From assembly GCA_905236085.1 (NCBI GenBank), contig CAJOOD010000051.1:1-8229 (forward strand): a stretch of 8,229 nt of DNA, read 5' to 3'. A program made the translations under genes and the position numbers. The stretch comes from an uncultured Bacilli bacterium (GTDB lineage: Bacteria > Bacillota_I > Bacilli_A > RFN20 > CAG-826). The notes below the pieces were generated by a model, which saw only the letters and a list, made by a program, of their open reading frames with translations, was not told the origin of the DNA and did not search any database. Shown piece by piece: positions 1 through 6,403 of this stretch; the stretch's first letter is position 1; each line of letters begins with the position of its first letter.

Positions 1-1
1 A

Positions 2-277
2 TTAAAAGGTTTATCCGAAGAACAAATCGCTAAGGTCAAAGCATGTAAGAGTCAAGAAGAATTTTTGGCCCTAGCTAAAGAAGAAGGTGTTGAACTTACT
101 GATGAACAACTTAAAGCCGTTAATGGGGGTAGCTGTTTGACAAGTACACCTACATATAAAAATTGCCTAACATGTGGTTCGCCTAATGTAAAGGTTTATC
201 GTGAAACTGACCAATTATGGAATTCTTATTTCCGCGGTGTTTGCTCTGATTGTGGCAAGGTCTGGTATTTAGGCTAA
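2..277 (+). CDS. Nif11-type leader peptide with zinc-ribbon-like C-terminus (5' partial)
   Basis: The frame is open to the left edge, so the true start lies outside; the TTG at 65 is only an internal leucine. Ninety-one residues are visible. Residues 1-43 match the Nif11/nitrile-hydratase-type leader of ribosomally made, modified peptides: a helical acidic stretch with EEFLALAKEEG, then ELTDEQLKAVNGG ending in the double glycine where such leaders are cut, usually by a C39 peptidase transporter. The following 48 residues hold five cysteines; four form CLTC and CSDC pairs separated by 22 residues, the spacing of a zinc ribbon, and the protein ends in KVWYLG. It could be a peptide precursor whose core is modified or disulfide-bonded, or a small metal-binding protein that keeps a leader-like N-terminus. 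No maturation enzyme or transporter is visible, but the upstream neighbourhood is missing. The leader call is fairly firm; the role of the tail is inference. Confidence 0.75.
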   Translation, partial: LKGLSEEQIAKVKACKSQEEFLALAKEEGVELTDEQLKAVNGGSCLTSTPTYKNCLTCGSPNVKVYRETDQLWNSYFRGVCSDCGKVWYLG

Positions 278-298
278 AAAATAATTAAGCATTATTAG

Positions 299-332
299 AA
301 GTATCTATCTGAAATATGGTAGATATTTTTTT
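299..332 (+). terminator. Intrinsic terminator of the leader-peptide gene
   Basis: GTATCTATC (301-309) pairs with GGTAGATAT (318-326) across an eight-base loop, with G-T wobbles, and two more A-T pairs extend the base. A run of seven T (326-332) follows at once. It lies 22 bases after the stop codon, as expected for the end of this transcript. Confidence 0.75.
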
Positions 333-361
333 ATGTGTTGTTTCAAAGCGCTAATTTGTAG

Positions 362-413
362 TTATAGTCTAGATACATAGAGGTTTAACAAAACTATGTC
401 CTTCTAACTATAA
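362..413. repeat. Long nested inverted repeat, possible structured RNA or operator
   Basis: Three nested pairings line up around one centre: TTATAGT (362-368) with ACTATAA (407-413), TAGA (370-373) with TCTA (403-406), and ACATAG (375-380) with CTATGT (394-399). This gives 17 base pairs, interrupted by a single bulged C and a 1/3 internal loop, around a 13-base loop. No T-run follows on either strand, so it is not a standard terminator. It lies between the upstream terminator and the acetyltransferase promoter, outside any gene. Confidence 0.6.
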
Positions 414-429
414 TGGCATTTTAGTTATA
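405..429. repeat. Alternative hairpin sharing an arm with the nested dyad
   Basis: TAACTA (405-410) is complementary to TAGTTA (422-427) across an 11-base loop. The left arm overlaps the right arm of the larger dyad, so the two structures cannot form together. TAGTTATA (422-429) is also an exact direct repeat of 359-366. The stem is short and A/T-rich, so a real switch is only a possibility. Confidence 0.35.
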
Positions 430-497
430 TCTTCTTATCAATATCTAGAAAAATAATCGATTTTTGTTATTATTTATATCAATATAATAAGCGAATT

Positions 498-506
498 TGA
501 TATACT
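498..506 (+). promoter_or_regulatory. Extended -10 promoter of the acetyltransferase
   Basis: TGA-TATACT fits the TGn extended -10 pattern with five of six -10 bases. No good -35 box lies at the usual distance, which extended -10 promoters can tolerate. Transcription would start near 513, giving a leader of about 15 bases that holds a weak purine-rich ribosome site, AAGAAAG (514-520). Confidence 0.4.
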
Positions 507-527
507 CAATTATAAGAAAGCAACAAT

Positions 528-1079
528 ATGAACGAAAAAGATAAAATGTTAACAGGGCAACTATATTGTGGTATCGATAATGCTTTAATGAAAGATAAAG
601 CTACCGCTAGAAAGATATGCTCAAGATATAATGAATCAATAGAAGATAATAAGTTAAGAGAATCAATCTTATCAGAATTATTTGCTAAAGTAGGAAGCAA
701 TCCTATAATTAAACCTCCTTTTAAATGTGATTATGGCTATAACATTTATGTAGGTGAAAATTTCTTTGCTAATTTTGATTGTGTATTTCTTGATGCTGGG
801 AAAATAATAATCGGTAATAATTGTAAAATAGGTCCTAAAACCATGATATTTGCGGTTACTCATCCTATAGATAGCAAAACAAGAGCGGATAATATAAATA
901 TCCCCAAGGATGTTATTATAGGTGATGATGTCTGGATTGGTGGGGGAGCCATTATTTTACCAGGAATTAATATTGGTTCATCTTCAATTATAGGTGCGGG
1001 ATCAGTAGTCACTAAAGATGTCCCGCCTCATTGTGTTGTCGCAGGCAATCCTGCAAAAATAATAAAAAGAGATATTTGA
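528..1079 (+). CDS. Maltose/galactoside-type O-acetyltransferase (hexapeptide repeat)
   Basis: Predicted cytosolic enzyme moving an acetyl group from acetyl-CoA to a sugar or similar hydroxyl. The 183 residues equal the family's usual length. Residues 5-55 form the helical maltose-acetyltransferase N-terminal domain, beginning KDKMLTGQLY; from about 70 the protein is a left-handed beta helix of hexapeptide repeats (IIIGNN, IGPKT, VIIGDDVWIGGG, INIGSSSIIGAGSV). His112 in AVTHPID is the catalytic base position, and the end VVAGNPAKIIK is the standard family C-terminus. The first ATG is chosen because it precedes the N-terminal domain at the expected distance. It is the only gene here that ends in TGA. 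It stands alone, convergent with the aldolase gene. Substrate cannot be told: maltose, galactoside, and surface-sugar acetylases look alike at this level. Confidence 0.9.
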   Translation: MNEKDKMLTGQLYCGIDNALMKDKATARKICSRYNESIEDNKLRESILSELFAKVGSNPIIKPPFKCDYGYNIYVGENFFANFDCVFLDAGKIIIGNNCKIGPKTMIFAVTHPIDSKTRADNINIPKDVIIGDDVWIGGGAIILPGINIGSSSIIGAGSVVTKDVPPHCVVAGNPAKIIKRDI

Positions 1080-1144
1080 TTATTAATGGCCAAACTAGAA
1101 AACAAGCTCCTGCATAGATGATTTGACACAAACATTACCTGAGG

Positions 1145-1173
1145 TATTAGCTAACGCTAATAATAATTTATTT
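1145..1173 (+). terminator. Possible weak terminator after the acetyltransferase
   Basis: TATTAGC (1145-1151) pairs perfectly with GCTAATA (1156-1162) across a TAAC tetraloop. The following sequence is A/T-rich with short T runs (1167-1173) rather than one clean tract. It lies 66 bases after the stop codon. The stem is clear; its work as a terminator is uncertain. Confidence 0.4.
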
Positions 1174-1236
1174 GGATGATATTGCAAAGAAGGGACATTG
1201 AATTAAAAATATACGATTATTAGGAATATAATTGGA

Positions 1237-2256
1237 TTATATATTGTCTTTCAAATAGGCAATTAATTCATCTACATCTTTATTTGTGGTGTTAAAAGAA
1301 GTCACAAATCTTAGACAATATATATCATTTTCTTGATACCAGACTTCCACTCCAAAATTATCGATGATCTTTTTGGCGATAGGAGATGAGAAAAATGCAA
1401 ATATTTGATTTGTGGGGCTATCAAGCATCTTGATATTTAATTTCTTGAATTCTTCTTTTAAATATGAAGCTACTTCATTGGTGTGTCTTGCTAATGAAAA
1501 ATATAAGTCATCTTTGAAAGCGCGTTCGAATTGAATGCCAACCCCATACCCTTTAGCGAGCGTTGCTCCTCTATTCTTAATATGAAATCTAAAATCCCTT
1601 GCTAAATCAGGATTATTAATAAGCAAAGCCTCGCCATATAATAAGCCGTTTTTAGTTCCTCCGACATAAAAAGCATCGCAAATCTCCCCTAAAATTTCTG
1701 GATTTACATCATTTTCTTTAGATGTCAAGGCACTTCCTAATCTTGCTCCGTCGATAAAGAAATAGAGATGATATTTATCACATATGGTCTTTAAATTAAC
1801 TAATTCTTCTTTATTATATATTGTTCCTATTTCTGTAGAATTAGAGATATATACCATTTTTGGCTTGACCGTATGCTCATTATTAAATTCCAATATGACT
1901 TTTTCAATATCCCTAGGATATATTTTGCCGTTTTTCCCTTTAACGGTAATGATTTTATGACCGCTAGCTTCTACACTTCCAGTTTCATGAACATTAATAT
2001 GACCGGTTTCTAAAGATATCACTGCCTCATAAGGGCGTAGAACATATGAAATAAAGACAGTGTTGGTTTGTGTACCTCCGTTTAAGAAGAATACTTTACC
2101 ATTCTTGGAATTAAATTTTTCTAAGATTAATCTTTCCGCGTTTTCGCTATGTTTGTCTAATCCATAAGCAATATTTTGTTCATTGAAATATTTCATTAAG
2201 GCTTGCATTATTTCTTCACAAGCGAGTTCGCTATAATCATTTTTAAACTGGTACAT
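1237..2256 (-). CDS. PLP-dependent low-specificity threonine aldolase family enzyme
   Basis: Predicted cytosolic enzyme splitting L-threonine or allo-threonine to glycine and acetaldehyde, using pyridoxal phosphate (fold type I); a related beta-eliminating lyase activity is possible. The 339 residues match the family. Visible landmarks: NDYSE near the N-terminus, GGTQTN (60-65) for cofactor phosphate, His90 in INVHETG stacking on the ring, FIDGAR with Asp169 and Arg172 contacting the cofactor, Lys202 in VGGTKNG as the Schiff-base lysine, and Arg316 in YCLRFVTSF as the likely substrate-carboxylate arginine. All key residues are kept, so it should be active. The ATG start is supported by GAGG at 2265-2268. 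It is read in the same direction as the nitroreductase gene but lies 163 bases away, so it probably has its own promoter. The exact substrate is not settled by sequence. Confidence 0.88.
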   Translation of the reverse strand: MYQFKNDYSELACEEIMQALMKYFNEQNIAYGLDKHSENAERLILEKFNSKNGKVFFLNGGTQTNTVFISYVLRPYEAVISLETGHINVHETGSVEASGHKIITVKGKNGKIYPRDIEKVILEFNNEHTVKPKMVYISNSTEIGTIYNKEELVNLKTICDKYHLYFFIDGARLGSALTSKENDVNPEILGEICDAFYVGGTKNGLLYGEALLINNPDLARDFRFHIKNRGATLAKGYGVGIQFERAFKDDLYFSLARHTNEVASYLKEEFKKLNIKMLDSPTNQIFAFFSSPIAKKIIDNFGVEVWYQENDIYCLRFVTSFNTTNKDVDELIAYLKDNI

Positions 2257-2275
2257 ATTTTTTTCCTCATCTCAC

Positions 2276-2281
2276 ATTATA
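2276..2281 (-). promoter_or_regulatory. Candidate -10 box for the aldolase gene
   Basis: On the minus strand there is a perfect TATAAT about 20 bases before the start codon, but the -35 region is poor. The transcript would start close to the GAGG ribosome site, leaving a very short leader. Next to it lies a small dyad, TTTAG/CTAAA, which could bind a regulator. Confidence 0.3.
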
Positions 2282-2419
2282 ATATTTTGTTTAGCATAGA
2301 CTAAAATATATTTTTCAAATATTTACTAACAAATTAATTGATGGCATTACTAAGTGATAAATTTTTTTAAAAACACAATATTTGCGGGGATTTTGAGTAA
2401 ATAATCCCAAAATTGATTC

Positions 2420-3016
2420 TTATTTAATTTCGTTTATTTTAATCTTTTTATCTGTTAATTCTCTTGCTTTAGGTTCGATAACACTATGCCCAATAGCAAG
2501 TCCTAATAATGGTTCGAATCCTTCTGGTATATCTAAGAGATATGTTTTATCAAATTGCGGCAATACTCTTGAGGCTTCTAAAGCGCCCCACATAAATACA
2601 CTTCCTAGACCAAGTGAGGTTGCTTCTAAGTGCATAGCTAAAGCCACCGAAGAAACATTAGCCCACTCTATTCCTGGTTGCAAGTCTTGCTTTCTATGCG
2701 ATATAAAAATTACCACTGGCGCATGATAAAATGGATCATCTTTACCTTTTGTTGGCACTTCTTCTCCTTTAACTTCACCAATAATTTTAGAAATTGTTTC
2801 TTTATCTTTAAATCTTTCTTGGACTGCTTCCGCTAAAGAGTCTAGGACCTCTCTATTTTTTACCACGGTGAGATGAATATCTTCATAACGACTGCTTCCA
2901 ATGGGTGCCATATTTGCAGCGTATATTATCTTTTGAATCTCATCATCAGTTACATCTTCTTTATTATATTTTCTACATGATGTTCTAATTTTCGCAAGTT
3001 CTAAATAATCAAACAT
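2420..3016 (-). CDS. Nitroreductase-family FMN oxidoreductase
   Basis: Predicted homodimeric cytosolic flavoenzyme using NAD(P)H to reduce nitroaromatics, quinones or similar compounds; the natural substrate of most such enzymes is unknown. The 198 residues are within the family range. RTSCRKY (11-17) is the FMN-phosphate motif; the AP-V-I core strand is at 99-106 (APVVIFIS); SSVALAMHLEATSLGLGSVFMWG (two segments, 122-144) is the helix and loop typical of the family; PLLGLAIGH (169-177) is the conserved C-terminal strand. The basic tail is AREL and lysine-rich. The start is fixed by AAGGTG at 3022-3027, well placed before the ATG. It is divergent from the lipoprotein hydrolase gene; the shared 139-base gap holds both promoters. 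It is not fused to a ferredoxin domain. Confidence 0.88.
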   Translation of the reverse strand: MFDYLELAKIRTSCRKYNKEDVTDDEIQKIIYAANMAPIGSSRYEDIHLTVVKNREVLDSLAEAVQERFKDKETISKIIGEVKGEEVPTKGKDDPFYHAPVVIFISHRKQDLQPGIEWANVSSVALAMHLEATSLGLGSVFMWGALEASRVLPQFDKTYLLDIPEGFEPLLGLAIGHSVIEPKARELTDKKIKINEIK

Positions 3017-3021
3017 ATAAT

Positions 3022-3066
3022 CACCTTGTCTAACTTTGTTTTATATCACTTATTTGCATTATAGCA
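3022..3066 (-). promoter_or_regulatory. Extended -10 promoter and ribosome site of the nitroreductase gene
   Basis: On the minus strand TGC-TATAAT (3058-3066) is a perfect -10 with the TGn extension; no clear -35 is seen. The start point would be near 3051, giving a leader of about 35 bases that contains AAGGTG (3022-3027) as the ribosome site. Confidence 0.55.
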
Positions 3067-3138
3067 CTATGTCTTATTTTTATTTAATACTTTGCGTTTT
3101 CTTTATTATATCTTGGTATTTTACTTGTTTTTAAATTG

Positions 3139-3152
3139 GTTATAATAATAAC
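3139..3152 (+). promoter_or_regulatory. -10 box and small dyad directly before the lipoprotein hydrolase gene
   Basis: A perfect TATAAT (3141-3146) ends only nine bases before the ATG at 3156, and no Shine-Dalgarno sequence is present. A transcript from it would begin at or within a few bases of the start codon, that is, nearly leaderless. GTTAT (3139-3143) and ATAAC (3148-3152) form a dyad over the -10 and could be an operator. The -35 region is weak. Confidence 0.35.
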
Positions 3153-3155
3153 GGT

Positions 3156-4118
3156 ATGAATAAGAGAAATATATTTTACATTATTGCAATGACAATTATG
3201 GGGCTATCTTCTATTTCTGGCTGCAGCCAATCACCTGTTAAAAAGAATATCTATGTCGCTTGGAGCAACAAGCAAAATAGTTATAGTTTTATTTCTACCA
3301 TTAAGACGATTGAAGCCATTGGTTGTGAACCGGTTGTTTTAGATATTGTTAAATCTAGCGACATTAATTATAAGGATGATTATCATTTTGATGATGCATT
3401 AGATGAGCATGGAATACTTTTATCCGAATATGCTAAAAAGGTTAAGGCTAATTCTTGGCGGCATTCTAATGTTGAAGATATCGCTAAAGATATTGATTGC
3501 ATTATTTTTCCTGGTGGTTCTGATATTTGCCCAACTTTATATAAAAATGAACAGCCTTGGCATGGAATAGAAGATGATACTGATTACGCTGCTGAAAGAG
3601 ATGTCTCTGATTATATTCTTATGTCATATTGTTTGGAAAATGATATTCCTATCTTTGCTATATGTCGAGGAATGCAAATGCTATCAGTGGTCTCAGGAGC
3701 GGAGATGGTTGGTGATATTCCAACTTATTTCCAAGAGCAAGGTAAAGATGATAATGACACGCATCGTGATAGCAATAAAGAAATATTTGCCTCTCATGAT
3801 GTTAATGTTCTAGATATGTCATCTCTACTTTATAAAATCACTAATAAGACCACATTGAATAAAGTACCTTCTTGGCATCATCAAGGTGTTATATCGATTG
3901 AAGATACAAGACTATCTCTAGTGGCAGAGAATGTCACTGATGGAATAAGTATTATTGAAGGTGTAGAAAGAAAAGATCTTTCCTTTTGTTTAGGCGTTCA
4001 ATTTCATCCAGAAGTAGCGGTAAGAAAATACATAGATAAGGAAGAAGACATGGAAAACTATATGGACTACGATTTAGCGGCTTCTTTCTTTGTTGCTTTA
4101 AGAGATTTTAAAAAATAG
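3156..4118 (+). CDS. Lipoprotein gamma-glutamyl hydrolase-like protein (peptidase C26)
   Basis: Class I glutamine-amidotransferase fold of the C26 group, which hydrolyses gamma-glutamyl bonds, as PuuD does on gamma-glutamyl-GABA. Residues 1-22 are a signal peptide: NKR, a hydrophobic core, then the lipobox ISGC with Cys23 as the lipid-bearing residue, so the enzyme is predicted to sit on the outside of the membrane. The catalytic domain spans about 30-315: IIFPGGSDICP (116-126), the nucleophile elbow FAICRGMQML with Cys170, SWHHQG (239-244), and QFHPE with His284 and Glu286 completing the triad. The 320 residues exceed the usual 240-260, through the export signal and an insert near 70-105. 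The first ATG is required for the signal peptide, although it has no ribosome site. It probably shares a transcript with the next gene. The substrate is unknown; an extracellular gamma-glutamyl peptide, poly-gamma-glutamate or folate polyglutamate is possible. Confidence 0.87.
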   Translation: MNKRNIFYIIAMTIMGLSSISGCSQSPVKKNIYVAWSNKQNSYSFISTIKTIEAIGCEPVVLDIVKSSDINYKDDYHFDDALDEHGILLSEYAKKVKANSWRHSNVEDIAKDIDCIIFPGGSDICPTLYKNEQPWHGIEDDTDYAAERDVSDYILMSYCLENDIPIFAICRGMQMLSVVSGAEMVGDIPTYFQEQGKDDNDTHRDSNKEIFASHDVNVLDMSSLLYKITNKTTLNKVPSWHHQGVISIEDTRLSLVAENVTDGISIIEGVERKDLSFCLGVQFHPEVAVRKYIDKEEDMENYMDYDLAASFFVALRDFKK

Positions 4119-4135
4119 ATTTTGGAGGGATTTAT

Positions 4136-4501
4136 ATGGAAAGATTTATTTATGAAGAATTGTTTAGGTACATTCTTTATGATGTGTTAGAGGATGAATT
4201 AGATAAATGCGGTGGCGAAATTATTAACGATGTCTTTGAGCTCAGAGATTATTCTTATGATCCTGATGTAAGACCTAATTTTGAACCTAATTTCTACCAT
4301 AAGCCCAGCGGATTTGAGATGTACTGGTATAAATATCCTTTAAGAGGTTTAAATGTTAATATGGAATTATCTTATGAGGACTTTGCCAGTATCCTATATG
4401 ACGCTAGAGAGGCTTTTGAAAGCCATGATGAAGTTACTACCTCTTATGATATTGGAAACACCAAGTGGTGGTTGACAGATAAAGATAAATACAAAAAATA
4501 A
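4136..4501 (+). CDS. Unrecognised acidic 121-residue protein
   Basis: I do not recognise this family. It is a small soluble protein with no signal peptide or membrane segment. It is rich in Asp, Glu and Tyr, with a helical, acidic N-terminus (residues 1-30, ELFRYILYDVLEDELDK), a central aromatic stretch FYHKPSGFEMYWYKYPLRG (about 53-71), a helix-like segment YEDFASILYDAREAFESH (80-97) and a lysine-rich end (TDKDKYKK). A single Cys is present at 25. It starts 17 bases after the hydrolase stop, with a strong GGAGGG ribosome site (4124-4129) six bases before the ATG, so co-transcription and efficient translation are likely. Coding is supported by the ribosome site, the length and the amino-acid mix. 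A partner or regulator of the hydrolase is conceivable, but the two would be on opposite sides of the membrane. Confidence 0.75.
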   Translation: MERFIYEELFRYILYDVLEDELDKCGGEIINDVFELRDYSYDPDVRPNFEPNFYHKPSGFEMYWYKYPLRGLNVNMELSYEDFASILYDAREAFESHDEVTTSYDIGNTKWWLTDKDKYKK

Positions 4502-4533
4502 ATAAAGATATATAAATAAAACTATACGTGAGT

Positions 4534-4563
4534 TAACTATAAACTAATTACCGTAGTTGTAGT
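4534..4563. repeat. Imperfect hairpin upstream of cardiolipin synthase, related to 405-429
   Basis: ACTA (4536-4539) and AACTA (4542-4546) pair with TAGTT (4554-4558) and TAGT (4560-4563), giving nine pairs with a small internal loop around a seven-base loop. No T-run follows. TAACTATAA here (4534-4542) is identical to 405-413, and GTAGTTGTAGT (4553-4563) matches 358-368 in ten of eleven bases. A second ACTATA lies 15 bases upstream (4521-4526). Confidence 0.35.
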
Positions 4564-4601
4564 GAAAAAACATTATTAATTAAAAGGTGAAATAACATTG
4601 T

Positions 4602-4629
4602 TTGAGTGCATAAACTTTATGTTTATAGT
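4602..4629 (+). promoter_or_regulatory. Candidate promoter for cardiolipin synthase
   Basis: TTGAGT (4602-4607) and TATAGT (4624-4629) are separated by 16 bases, giving a start near 4636 and a leader of about 45 bases. A second perfect TATAAT occurs at 4654-4659 with a poor -35. Either fits a start codon at 4681 and neither fits one at 4606. Confidence 0.4.
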
Positions 4630-4664
4630 GTTTTATTAAGCCTAGAAATATTATATAATTACTC

Positions 4665-4670
4665 AAGAGG
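4665..4670 (+). promoter_or_regulatory. Ribosome binding site fixing the cardiolipin synthase start
   Basis: AAGAGG lies ten bases before the ATG at 4681. The in-frame GTG at 4606 overlaps the promoter region, has no ribosome site, and would add 25 residues not expected in the family. Confidence 0.65.
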
Positions 4671-4680
4671 TATTTCGAAT

Positions 4681-6255
4681 ATGAGAAAGTTTTTTAGAAA
4701 ATTATTTTCCCCCACATTAATCATAGTTTTGACTTTAGTACTAGAAGTATTGATTATCGTGGTAGGACTGAATGTCTTAGATTATTATTTAGACTCTATA
4801 TCACAAGTTTGGGGAGCCTTTGCAATTCTCGCCTTAAGAGTGGCATTATTCGTCGCGGAAATTATTATATTCTTTTCAATCATTAGAAAATCAGAAAATC
4901 CAGAATATAAGATACCATGGATTACTGGTATGATCGTATTCCCAATTTCCACAATGCTATTATATTTGATCTTTGCTAATCATGGATTGAGGAAAAAAGA
5001 TAGATTAATCGTTGAACCAACTAGAAAAATATTAGAAGAAGGCTTTAAAAAGAACGAAGATAACATTCCAGAAATTAAAGAGGAAATACCTCCTCAATAT
5101 CTAGGCTTATTCAATTATTTAAATGAAGCGGACAAATTAGTGGCTTCAAAAAATAACCACATCACATATTATAAGAACGGCGAAGAATTCTTCCCTGAAT
5201 TTGTTGAATCATTAAAGAAAGCTGAAAAATTCATCATGATGGAATTTTTCATTATCACCGAAGGCAAGTGGTGGAAGCAAATTGAAGAAGTACTACTTGA
5301 AAAAAATAAAGCTGGTGTGGAAGTAATGCTTATTTATGATGATATGGGTTCATTTGGTGGACTTCCAAACAATTATGCGATAAAACTCCGCAAATTGGGG
5401 ATAAAATGTTATAAATTCCATCCATTTAGACCAATATTGAGCGGAATATATAATAATAGAGATCACCGTAAGATAGCTGTTATCGATCATAAGATGGCTT
5501 TTACTGGTGGCATGAATTTAGCGGACGAATATGCAAATGACCTATTAAGATTTGGCTATTGGAAAGATACCATGGTCAAAATTGAAGGTATTGGTATTGT
5601 TAATCTCATTTGTACATTCTTACAAAATTTTGATTTATCACAAAACAAAATAAGTGATTATAAAAAATATGTTCTCGGAGAAGATTATCCTAAATTTGAA
5701 GACAAGGGATATATTCATTTCTTTGGTGATGGTCCTGGCGGATTTGATGGTAATGAACCTATTGGAGAAGAAAACTATGTACAAATCATTAATTCATCCA
5801 CTAAAACATTATGGATTTCTACTCCTTATTTAATTCCTCCATATCAATTGACTGAAGCTTTAAAAAGAGCGGCAAAAAGAGGAGTGGATGTCAAATTATT
5901 CCTCCCAGGTATTCCTGATAAGAAAGCTGTGTGGTGGATGGCAATAAGAGATTTTGCTAATCTCAGCGATGCTGGAGTTAAGATATATATTTATACTCCT
6001 GGCTTTAATCATGAAAAGCAAATTGTCGCTGATGATATCTTAGCCTTCTGCGGAACAGTCAATTTTGATTTCAGAAGTCTAACTCACCATTTTGAATGTG
6101 GTGCTACTTTATATGATGTTCCTTGCATTAAAGAAATGGTGGAGGACTTTAAAGAAATGGAAAATCAATCCGAGTTATACGTCGGACAATATAAATTATC
6201 ACGTGGCAAGAGAATCTTGGTCGCGGTTATGAGAATTGTTAGAACATTATTCTAA
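4681..6255 (+). CDS. cls: Cardiolipin synthase (phospholipase D family)
   Basis: Membrane enzyme joining two phosphatidylglycerol molecules into cardiolipin and glycerol. From the ATG at 4681 it has 524 residues, close to the usual 480-520. N-terminal hydrophobic segments are at about 12-33, 43-68 and 79-100; the last two with the intervening NPEYKIPW form the PLDc_N region typical of bacterial Cls, and the first is an extra helix seen in some Firmicutes. Two complete phospholipase D motifs follow: His262-Lys264-Asp269 (HRKIAVID, followed by GGMNLADEY) and His444-Lys446-Asp451 (HEKQIVAD, followed by GTVNFDFRS). The conserved ISTPYLIPP stretch lies between them. The end is a basic amphipathic helix. 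Both active-site halves are intact, so it should be active. It is a single transcription unit closed by a strong terminator. Confidence 0.93.
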   Translation: MRKFFRKLFSPTLIIVLTLVLEVLIIVVGLNVLDYYLDSISQVWGAFAILALRVALFVAEIIIFFSIIRKSENPEYKIPWITGMIVFPISTMLLYLIFANHGLRKKDRLIVEPTRKILEEGFKKNEDNIPEIKEEIPPQYLGLFNYLNEADKLVASKNNHITYYKNGEEFFPEFVESLKKAEKFIMMEFFIITEGKWWKQIEEVLLEKNKAGVEVMLIYDDMGSFGGLPNNYAIKLRKLGIKCYKFHPFRPILSGIYNNRDHRKIAVIDHKMAFTGGMNLADEYANDLLRFGYWKDTMVKIEGIGIVNLICTFLQNFDLSQNKISDYKKYVLGEDYPKFEDKGYIHFFGDGPGGFDGNEPIGEENYVQIINSSTKTLWISTPYLIPPYQLTEALKRAAKRGVDVKLFLPGIPDKKAVWWMAIRDFANLSDAGVKIYIYTPGFNHEKQIVADDILAFCGTVNFDFRSLTHHFECGATLYDVPCIKEMVEDFKEMENQSELYVGQYKLSRGKRILVAVMRIVRTLF

Positions 6256-6333
6256 GAGTTATTAATTATCTATACGGAGCGGAAACACTACTAATTCCAT
6301 ATATTTTGAAAAAAACTAAAATATTATTTAAAC

Positions 6334-6381
6334 AAGAATAAAATGTGAGCAACAATGATTGTACCGTTTTATTCTTTTTTT
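6334..6381 (+). terminator. Strong intrinsic terminator of cardiolipin synthase
   Basis: AAGAATAAAATG (6334-6345) pairs with CGTTTTATTCTT (6365-6376) in a 12-pair stem including one T-G wobble; an inner ACAA/TTGT stem closes a TGA loop. A run of seven T (6375-6381) follows. It lies 79 bases after the stop codon. This also rules out a GTG at 6345 as the start of the next gene, since that codon lies within the terminator. Confidence 0.85.
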
Positions 6382-6403
6382 CAAGAATCAGGTTTTTGTT
6401 ATA

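Noticed and set aside
451..475. AAATAAT/ATTATTT hairpin upstream of the acetyltransferase
   Set aside because: It is A/T-only with an 11-base loop; such pairings are expected by chance in this composition.
506..863. Two open frames of 64 and 61 codons on the minus strand
   Set aside because: They lie antisense to the acetyltransferase gene, have no ribosome site, and give low-complexity translations; they are shadows.
1077..1154. TGA read as tryptophan, extending the acetyltransferase
   Set aside because: The extension would add about 25 residues after the family's normal end. All tryptophans in the long genes are TGG with frames intact, which a TGA=Trp organism would not show.
1099..1176. 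A 26-codon protein-like stretch (DDLTQTLPEVLANANNN) between two convergent genes
   Set aside because: It has no start signal or recognisable family and overlaps the hairpin at 1145-1162; a gene remnant cannot be excluded, but there is too little to call.
2387..2408. GGGATT/AATCCC inverted repeat just after the nitroreductase stop
   Set aside because: The stem has six pairs and a ten-base loop, and no T-run follows on the minus strand, so a terminator call is not supported.
3574..3813. A 79-codon plus-strand frame inside the hydrolase gene
   Set aside because: It overlaps the catalytic region of a clear gene in another frame and shows no start signals.
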